Of a stretch of 11,798 nt of DNA, positions 7,002 through 11,798 are shown piece by piece. The notes below the pieces were generated by a model that was not told the DNA's origin, made no database searches, and saw only the letters and a program-made list of their open reading frames with translations. The stretch spans positions 1 to 11,798 of the forward strand of contig JABXIP010000017.1 of NCBI GenBank assembly GCA_013373005.1, in the 5' to 3' direction. Both the position numbers and the translations under genes were made by a program. The stretch's first letter is position 1. Each line of letters begins with the position of its first letter. The stretch is from Cytophagia bacterium (GTDB taxonomy: Bacteria; Bacteroidota; Bacteroidia; Cytophagales; Cyclobacteriaceae).

Positions 7002-7862
7002 ATGCTTTCCAAAGGAGTGCTTTACATGATGTTAGCGACATTCATTTTTGCTGTAATGAATGTGCTAGTGAAGTATCTACCGAACATTCCTGCTATTGAA
7101 ATCATTCTGTTCAGGTCGATTGTTTCATTTTTTATGTCGGGAGTTACGCTAAAGATGAAACGAATTCCACTTTTCGGCAAGAACAAAAAGATTCTTCTCA
7201 TACGGGGTTTGGCTGGTGCTCTGGCGTTGATGATGTTCTTTACCACTTTACAAGAAATTCCTCTTGCTGGTGCGGTAACGTTAATGTTCCTGGGGCCAAT
7301 ATTTACCACCCTAATTGGTATTTGGGTAGTGAAGGAGAAGGTACGACCAATTCAGTGGTTGTTTTTCACCATGTCTTTTGTGGGTATTGTAATGATTAAA
7401 GGGTTCGATCCCAGAATATCTCCTTTGATGGCTTTGCTCGGAGTAGGGGCAGCTTTCTTCTCTGGCGTGGCCTATAATATGATTCGTAAGCTCAAGACCT
7501 CTGAGCATCCGTTGGTTATTATCTTCTACTTTCCCTTAGTTACCCTGCCTATTGTTGGGGCCTATTCAGCCCTCCATTGGGTTCAACCAGAAGGTATTGA
7601 GTGGCTCCTGCTTATTGGGGTAGGAGTGTTGACTCAAATTGCACAATACTTTATGACCATAGCCTACCAGTCAGAAGAGCTATCTAAGGTGGCCAATATC
7701 AACTTTATTGGAATTATCTATGCCTTAGGTTTTGGGTTCTTGCTCTTCGATGAAACCTTTAATGTGCTTACCTATTTGGGTATGGCCATTGTAATGGCTG
7801 GTGTTATTTTGAATGTAGTAATTAAGAATAAAAAGAAAGTTCATGAGACTGTTTCAAATTGA
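7002..7862 (+). CDS. EamA/DMT-superfamily transporter
   Basis: The 286-residue protein from ATG 7002 is almost entirely hydrophobic, with about ten predicted membrane helices in two repeated EamA halves (roughly residues 5-125 and 132-275). Features include an early helix ending in VLVKYLP, an Arg in the second helix (LFRS, about 36-39), a helix pair around LAGAVTLMFLGPIF (88-101), and the second-half equivalent from VANINFIGIIYALGF (220-234). This is the usual size for inner-membrane drug/metabolite exporters or importers; the substrate cannot be read from sequence. An in-frame TTG 6 nt upstream is an alternative start. The stop overlaps the following PhzF-family gene by 20 nt, implying translational coupling and perhaps a shared metabolite. 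The basic tail NKKKV indicates a cytoplasmic C-terminus. Confidence 0.9.
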   Translation: MLSKGVLYMMLATFIFAVMNVLVKYLPNIPAIEIILFRSIVSFFMSGVTLKMKRIPLFGKNKKILLIRGLAGALALMMFFTTLQEIPLAGAVTLMFLGPIFTTLIGIWVVKEKVRPIQWLFFTMSFVGIVMIKGFDPRISPLMALLGVGAAFFSGVAYNMIRKLKTSEHPLVIIFYFPLVTLPIVGAYSALHWVQPEGIEWLLLIGVGVLTQIAQYFMTIAYQSEELSKVANINFIGIIYALGFGFLLFDETFNVLTYLGMAIVMAGVILNVVIKNKKKVHETVSN

Positions 7863-8637
7863 TTCATTTACCAAGGAAGTATTTAAGGGCAATCCTGCGG
7901 GTGTAGTATTGGTTGAAAAACCTTTGTTTGAAGAAACCATGCAGGCTCTGGCAACTGAGATGAATTTGGCAGAAACAGCCTTTGTTGAAAAGGTTGGAGA
8001 GAAGTATGGCTTGAGATGGTTTACTCCGGCTAAAGAAGTGCCATTGTGTGGACACGCCACGCTGGCTTCAGCCTTTGTGCTTTTTGAAGAGGGGCTTCAT
8101 GATGCTGCCGAGCCTGTGATTTTTGAGACATTGAGTGGAGAACTCATTGTGAGTAAGCAAGAAGATGGCAGTCTGCTAATGGACTTTCCCCGCACTGACC
8201 CTAAGCCATATTCTGGAGCTGATCTTGATAAAATTCAGTCGCTGTTTGGTGATGCAATTCATGAGGTTCGTGAAGTGCCGAATGAACTCATTGTTATTCT
8301 CCAATCGGCTGATGCAGTGAGAGCGGCCAATCCTTCATCTGATGTGATTGCCGAATTGGCGGTTAATGGGGTAATGGTTTCAGGCTGGGATGAGAGTGGA
8401 GAGTATGACTTTGTTTCCCGATACTTTGCCCCGAATCTGGGTATTAAGGAGGATCCTGTAACAGGATTTATTCACACCATTCTTTCTCCTTATTGGGCCA
8501 TGCAGAAGGGTCAAGATACCTTCAAATGTTATCAGGCTTCTACCAGAGGTGGGGAGTTGTTTGTAAAGGTAAAAGAAAACCGCACACTCATTCAAGGGCA
8601 TGCGGTCAAGGTTTTTGAAACAGACATTAGTATTTAA
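7843..8637 (+). CDS. PhzF-family isomerase/epimerase with an altered active-site motif
   Basis: The 264-residue protein has the family start (QIDSFT then FKGNPAGV), the catalytic Glu44 in NLAETAFV (41-48), and GHAT (70-73) carrying His71. The second-half motif is EDPVTGFIH (203-211), with Asp204. PhzF-fold proteins have two mirror diaminopimelate-epimerase-like domains and isomerise small metabolites by proton transfer. Relative to the best-studied PhzF (Glu45, His74, Asp208 and Ser213, from memory), three residues are kept but the Ser position is Phe209. The start overlaps the upstream transporter gene by 20 nt and matches the family's N-terminal motif, so it is secure. Substrate is unknown; phenazine genes are absent, so a phenazine role is unlikely. 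The gene is followed by two hairpins separating it from convergent pulA. Confidence 0.92.
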   Translation: MRLFQIDSFTKEVFKGNPAGVVLVEKPLFEETMQALATEMNLAETAFVEKVGEKYGLRWFTPAKEVPLCGHATLASAFVLFEEGLHDAAEPVIFETLSGELIVSKQEDGSLLMDFPRTDPKPYSGADLDKIQSLFGDAIHEVREVPNELIVILQSADAVRAANPSSDVIAELAVNGVMVSGWDESGEYDFVSRYFAPNLGIKEDPVTGFIHTILSPYWAMQKGQDTFKCYQASTRGGELFVKVKENRTLIQGHAVKVFETDISI

Positions 8638-8650
8638 AGTGTTTTTGAAG

Positions 8651-8671
8651 ATGCTGAAATGAATTCAGCAT
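8651..8671 (+). terminator. Hairpin between convergent phzF-like and pulA genes (first)
   Basis: A perfect 8-bp stem ATGCTGAA/TTCAGCAT encloses a 5-nt loop, starting 13 nt after the PhzF-family stop. No T-run follows it directly, so it may be a mRNA 3'-end stabiliser rather than a true terminator. Confidence 0.5.
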
Positions 8672-8687
8672 GACATTATAACATCTC

Positions 8688-8717
8688 CATCAGAGTCTCT
8701 CTCTGAGGACTCTGATG
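8688..8717. terminator. Hairpin between convergent phzF-like and pulA genes (second, probable bidirectional terminator)
   Basis: A perfect 10-bp stem CATCAGAGTC/GACTCTGATG continues, after one bulged T, into three more pairs (CTC/GAG) around a TCT loop. On the plus strand it is followed within about 12 nt by a T-rich stretch ending in CTCTTTTT. It starts on the minus strand 7 nt after the pulA stop. Its position between convergent genes suggests use in both directions, with better support on the plus strand. Confidence 0.6.
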
Positions 8718-8724
8718 AATTAGT

Positions 8725-10716
8725 TTAATCTCTTTTTAGAATGAAAGCGGTGCTTCCCGGAACAGTAATGGTTGTTCCGCTTTTTCTGATACCCGATTCA
8801 TTTACTTCCTTTCCATCTGCCACTAGTGTCCAATTGCCCTCCGGAAGAGAGATGGTTTTATTGAGACCACTTCCGTTGAGTAACACTAGAATGTCTTTCC
8901 AGCTATCACCATTAGCGTTATCTTTTAATTGATAGGTCAGGAAATTATCTCCTGAATAATCGAGGAACTCAAGATGTTCTTGAATTTGCTCTGTTGAAGT
9001 CATTCTGAAGGCGGGGTGATTCTTTCGCAGAGCAATCAGCCCTTTATAGTAGCTGAAAATATCTTCATACTTCTCTTTTCTGGTCCAGTCGAATTGATTG
9101 ATGGCGTCTGGAGAATCAAAGGAATTTTCAACCCCATTCTTAGTTCTGAGCATTTCGAATCCGGCATGAACGAAGGAAACGCCCTGAGAAGTCAATACAA
9201 TGGTTTCTGCCAGTTTATGCATCTTAATGAGTTCTTCCTCAGAAGCGTCTGGGTTCGAAATCGTGAGCTTGTCCCAAAGCGTATGATTATCATGGCACGA
9301 AACATAGCTAATGGTTTGGCTCGGTTCTGCTGCCCAGGGAGCTTTGGAGTAATTCACTTCTTCATAGTTCACCTGAGGGTGTTGAGTAGAAGCCACAATG
9401 CCGAACTTAATACTTTCTTTAAGTCCGGGTCTTTTACTGGCAAAGCCACCTTCTTCATGCTCAAAAACACTTCCCTTTAAAGCGTCTCTTAGGTCATCGC
9501 TAAAAGCCGCCACATTCTGCATTTTGTAGGTATTCGCTTTTAAAGCCTGCTGCTCTGAAGGAAGGGGAGATGAACCCGCTGTCCAACCTTCACCATAAAC
9601 AAAAATGCTTGGATCGATTGCCCTCACAGCTGCGCTAACTTCATTCATGGTTTCCATATCATGAATGCCCATCAGGTCGAATCGGAAGCCATCCAAATGG
9701 TATTCGTTCACCCAGTATTGAACTGATTCTAAAATGTATTTTCGCATCATTGCTCTCTCAGAAGCAGTCTCATTTCCACATGCAGAAGCATCGGAGAAAC
9801 CACCATCGGCATTTTGTCGATAGTAGTACATCGGCACTAGCTGGTTGAAATTAGAATCTTCCGTTTGGCCGGTATGGTTATAAACTACGTCTAGAATCAC
9901 CCTGATTCCATTCTTGTGGAATTGCTGAACCATCTCTTTGAACTCGGTAATTCTAACTCTTCCATCGTATGGATTAGAGGAGAAGCTTCCTTCAGGCACA
10001 TTGTAGTTCAAAGGATCATAACCCCAGTTATATTGTGGCTCATCCAGTCTGGTTTCGTCAATAGATCTATGGTCGAAAGTAGGAAGCAAGTGAACGTGAG
10101 TTACTCCCAGTTCTTTGATGTGGTCAATTCCCGTAGTTAGCCCCTTCGGACTTTTGGTTCCTTCTTCAACTAAACCGGAATACTTTCCGGGATAAGAAGA
10201 TCCCGAAGAAGGGTGGATGGTCATATCACGAATATGGAGCTCGTAGATAATGATGTCATTATAGTTCTCCAGTTTAGGTCTTTGGTCATTCTGCCAACCT
10301 TCAGGGTCAGTTTGATCCAAATCCACAATCATGCTACGCTGACCATTTACTCCTACGGCTACAGCATACAGATCGGGTTTTTCTTGAAGCCATTGTCCAT
10401 TTTGCATAACCTGATAGGTATAATATTTATCCTGCTGATCACCAGAAACCTTGTAAGTCCAGGTTCCTGCTTCATCTCTCTTCATTGGGTATGAAGCCTC
10501 CAGATTGTCACCATTTCCGGCAGAATATAGATGAAGCTTTACTTCCTGAGCCGCAGGCGACCAAAGTCTAAAAGAGGTTTGGTTGGGAGAATAGGTGAAG
10601 CCTAAATCATTACCCTCATATACCGGGTAGTCCGTTAAGGATTCATATTCTGGTTGGGTCTGACATGAGGTCATAATCAATAATAGGCTAATTAGAAGAC
10701 TTAGAGCATTTTTCAT
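8725..10716 (-). CDS. pulA: Type I pullulanase, lipoprotein (GH13)
   Basis: This 663-residue protein hydrolyses alpha-1,6 branches of pullulan, amylopectin and glycogen fragments. A type II signal peptide ends in IMTSC with Cys18 as the lipidated residue. An N-terminal CBM48-like domain (about 36-130) contains TSFRLWSPAAQEVKLHLY. The type I pullulanase hallmark YNWGYDP is at 229-235. The four GH13 regions are intact: DVVYNH (276-281); GFRFDLMG with nucleophile Asp347; YGEGW with acid/base Glu376; and SCHDNHTLWD with Asp476. A C-terminal beta domain follows (about 575-663). Length is normal for a compact type I pullulanase without extra carbohydrate-binding modules. Anchoring in the periplasm or outer membrane is inferred. 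The start lies 11 nt after the stop of an MFS sugar transporter on the same strand, so the two form an apparent operon for alpha-glucan use; no promoter fits between them. Confidence 0.95.
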   Translation of the reverse strand: MKNALSLLISLLLIMTSCQTQPEYESLTDYPVYEGNDLGFTYSPNQTSFRLWSPAAQEVKLHLYSAGNGDNLEASYPMKRDEAGTWTYKVSGDQQDKYYTYQVMQNGQWLQEKPDLYAVAVGVNGQRSMIVDLDQTDPEGWQNDQRPKLENYNDIIIYELHIRDMTIHPSSGSSYPGKYSGLVEEGTKSPKGLTTGIDHIKELGVTHVHLLPTFDHRSIDETRLDEPQYNWGYDPLNYNVPEGSFSSNPYDGRVRITEFKEMVQQFHKNGIRVILDVVYNHTGQTEDSNFNQLVPMYYYRQNADGGFSDASACGNETASERAMMRKYILESVQYWVNEYHLDGFRFDLMGIHDMETMNEVSAAVRAIDPSIFVYGEGWTAGSSPLPSEQQALKANTYKMQNVAAFSDDLRDALKGSVFEHEEGGFASKRPGLKESIKFGIVASTQHPQVNYEEVNYSKAPWAAEPSQTISYVSCHDNHTLWDKLTISNPDASEEELIKMHKLAETIVLTSQGVSFVHAGFEMLRTKNGVENSFDSPDAINQFDWTRKEKYEDIFSYYKGLIALRKNHPAFRMTSTEQIQEHLEFLDYSGDNFLTYQLKDNANGDSWKDILVLLNGSGLNKTISLPEGNWTLVADGKEVNESGIRKSGTTITVPGSTAFILKRD

Positions 10717-10727
10717 TCTACTTTTCT

Positions 10728-11798
10728 TTAGTGTGAGGTTGAGGTAACTGGGGCTGATGCGGATTTATTCTCTTTCACCAAAAGCCATAATACCGCTGAA
10801 ATTCCTAAGGCAATAGCGCTAATGATGAAGATCATGGATTTATCTTCCGCTCTATCAATAAACCCTCCGAGGCTGGAGGCTACTAATTGTGGAAGTACTA
10901 CAGACAGGTTGAATAGTCCCATATAAAGCCCCATTCTACTTTGGTCTACGGTTTCTGACATAATTGCAAAAGGAAGACTAACTACGGCTGCCCAACCTAT
11001 TCCCACAACAGCCATAAGCACAAAAAGCATGGTGGAGCTGTGGCCAAGTATTATAACCAGTAGATATCCAATGGCCATTGTAGCAATGCACAGCATATGA
11101 GTTTTAACCCGGCCTATCTTTTTGGTTATGGGTTCTAGAACGAGGGCTGGTAAGAGAAAGCCAACGGTATTGAGTATGGCAAATGAAATTCCAGTAATGA
11201 ATCCAATCTCATCGTTTTGAGTCTCGGACAGTTGTTCTGTGGTGCTGAAACCCATAATATTTTCCTTTATAAAAGAGAAGGTATAAATGAACATGGTCTG
11301 AACACCGATCCAGGTAAAGGCATGAGCTACACAAATCTTGAGAAACTCAGGTAGATTAGTTTTTTGTTTAGACTGGTCTGTCTCAATTATCTCATTTTCC
11401 GGTTGAAGGCTTTTTGATTCTGTAATAAACAGAGTTGGGATTACAGAGAAAAGGAAAACAAGAATGGCTCCCAGATAGATCAAGGTATAGTTGCTGATGA
11501 AGGCTCCAATCAGATAGGCTACTACTCCGAAGAATCCTGAGATAGTTTGCATCCAGGTATAGCCCTTTGTTCTTACTGCGCCTTGAGGGGTAACATCGGC
11601 AATGACTGAACGGGTAGGGTTGAAGCTGATGTTAATGGCCAAGTCAAGAGATAAGGCAACGGCAATAGCCACGCCAATCACTTCTTCAAAGCCTAGCGCT
11701 TCGCTGATCACTCCTATGTTAGGAAGAGCCAGGAGCATAATGGAAGCAATAACACCACCAATAAGAATGAATGGTCTTCTTCTACCTCCCCAGAACCA
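10728..11798 (-). CDS. SLC45-like MFS sugar transporter, probable maltose/maltodextrin importer (partial, N-terminus outside window)
   Basis: The reading frame stays open to the right edge, giving at least 356 residues; the Met at 11736-11738 is internal. The first visible residues, GGRRRPFILIG, match the conserved cytoplasmic loop between helices 2 and 3 in the sucrose/SLC45 branch of the major facilitator superfamily. NPTRSVIADVTP, about 35 residues further on, fits the next conserved cytoplasmic segment of that branch. About ten helices are visible, with a hydrophilic central loop rich in Glu, Lys and Gln (roughly 120 residues into the visible part) and a short basic/polar tail after LLVKENK. 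Family members are proton-coupled disaccharide importers. The pulA gene begins 11 nt downstream, which suggests uptake of maltose or maltodextrins released by debranching; this substrate is inferred from context. Regulation cannot be judged because the promoter is off the window. Confidence 0.88.
   Translation of the reverse strand, partial: WFWGGRRRPFILIGGVIASIMLLALPNIGVISEALGFEEVIGVAIAVALSLDLAINISFNPTRSVIADVTPQGAVRTKGYTWMQTISGFFGVVAYLIGAFISNYTLIYLGAILVFLFSVIPTLFITESKSLQPENEIIETDQSKQKTNLPEFLKICVAHAFTWIGVQTMFIYTFSFIKENIMGFSTTEQLSETQNDEIGFITGISFAILNTVGFLLPALVLEPITKKIGRVKTHMLCIATMAIGYLLVIILGHSSTMLFVLMAVVGIGWAAVVSLPFAIMSETVDQSRMGLYMGLFNLSVVLPQLVASSLGGFIDRAEDKSMIFIISAIALGISAVLWLLVKENKSASAPVTSTSH

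Noticed and set aside
7022..7309. 95-codon minus-strand ORF opposite the EamA gene
   Set aside because: It mirrors the coding of conserved membrane helices and has no family features of its own.
9016..9480. 154-codon plus-strand ORF opposite pulA
   Set aside because: It lies wholly inside the pullulanase gene on the other strand, over the conserved GH13 region, and its translation has no recognisable domain. It is a shadow frame.
1..11798. Mobile element, phage, CRISPR or toxin-antitoxin content
   Set aside because: I saw no transposase, integrase, terminal inverted repeats, spaced direct repeats or small overlapping gene pair of toxin-antitoxin type anywhere in the window. A tRNA gene is present, but no integrase or repeated tRNA end is seen near it.

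Overview
The window looks like chromosomal DNA from a member of the Bacteroidota, most likely Cytophagales-type. The evidence is two outer-membrane barrels of a kind typical of that phylum (DUF6089-like), a promoter matching the Bacteroidota pattern TTTG-N19-TAnnTTTG, start sites without clear Shine-Dalgarno sequences, and a moderately AT-rich composition. The content is mainly housekeeping and cell-envelope genes. I see no phage, transposon, CRISPR array or defence cassette.

Left edge (1-2064, plus strand): the tail of a DegT/DnrJ-type sugar aminotransferase overlaps by 11 nt a membrane-bound NDP-sugar 4,6-dehydratase of the WbpM/PglF/CapD class. Together they look like the end of a surface-glycan locus making an amino-deoxy sugar. 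This plus-strand unit converges with a minus-strand outer-membrane barrel gene (2068-3018) that has a near-ideal Bacteroidota promoter. A gene-free stretch of about 400 nt follows, then a strong hairpin terminator, a tRNA-Arg(TCG) and sucC (succinyl-CoA synthetase beta subunit), all read on the minus strand.

Middle (4815-6962): sucC is divergent from a LolD-type lipoprotein-export ATPase gene. The lolD 3' end overlaps by 17 nt the 3' end of a second barrel gene, a paralogue of the first. Upstream of that barrel, on the same strand, lies a Bcp/PrxQ peroxiredoxin gene.

Right part (7002-11798): a ten-helix EamA/DMT transporter overlaps by 20 nt a PhzF-family isomerase/epimerase gene, an apparent translationally coupled pair. 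The PhzF protein carries Phe where the family normally has a conserved active-site Ser. Two perfect hairpins separate this pair from a convergent minus-strand pair: an SLC45-like MFS sugar transporter (running off the right edge) and, 11 nt after it, a lipoprotein type I pullulanase. That pair suggests an alpha-glucan/maltodextrin utilisation locus continuing beyond the window.

I did not find a convincing new multi-gene system. The points most worth a second look are the altered PhzF active site, the duplicated barrel genes bracketing sucC and lolD, the sucC-tRNA-terminator arrangement, and the structured gene-free stretch at 3069-3474.
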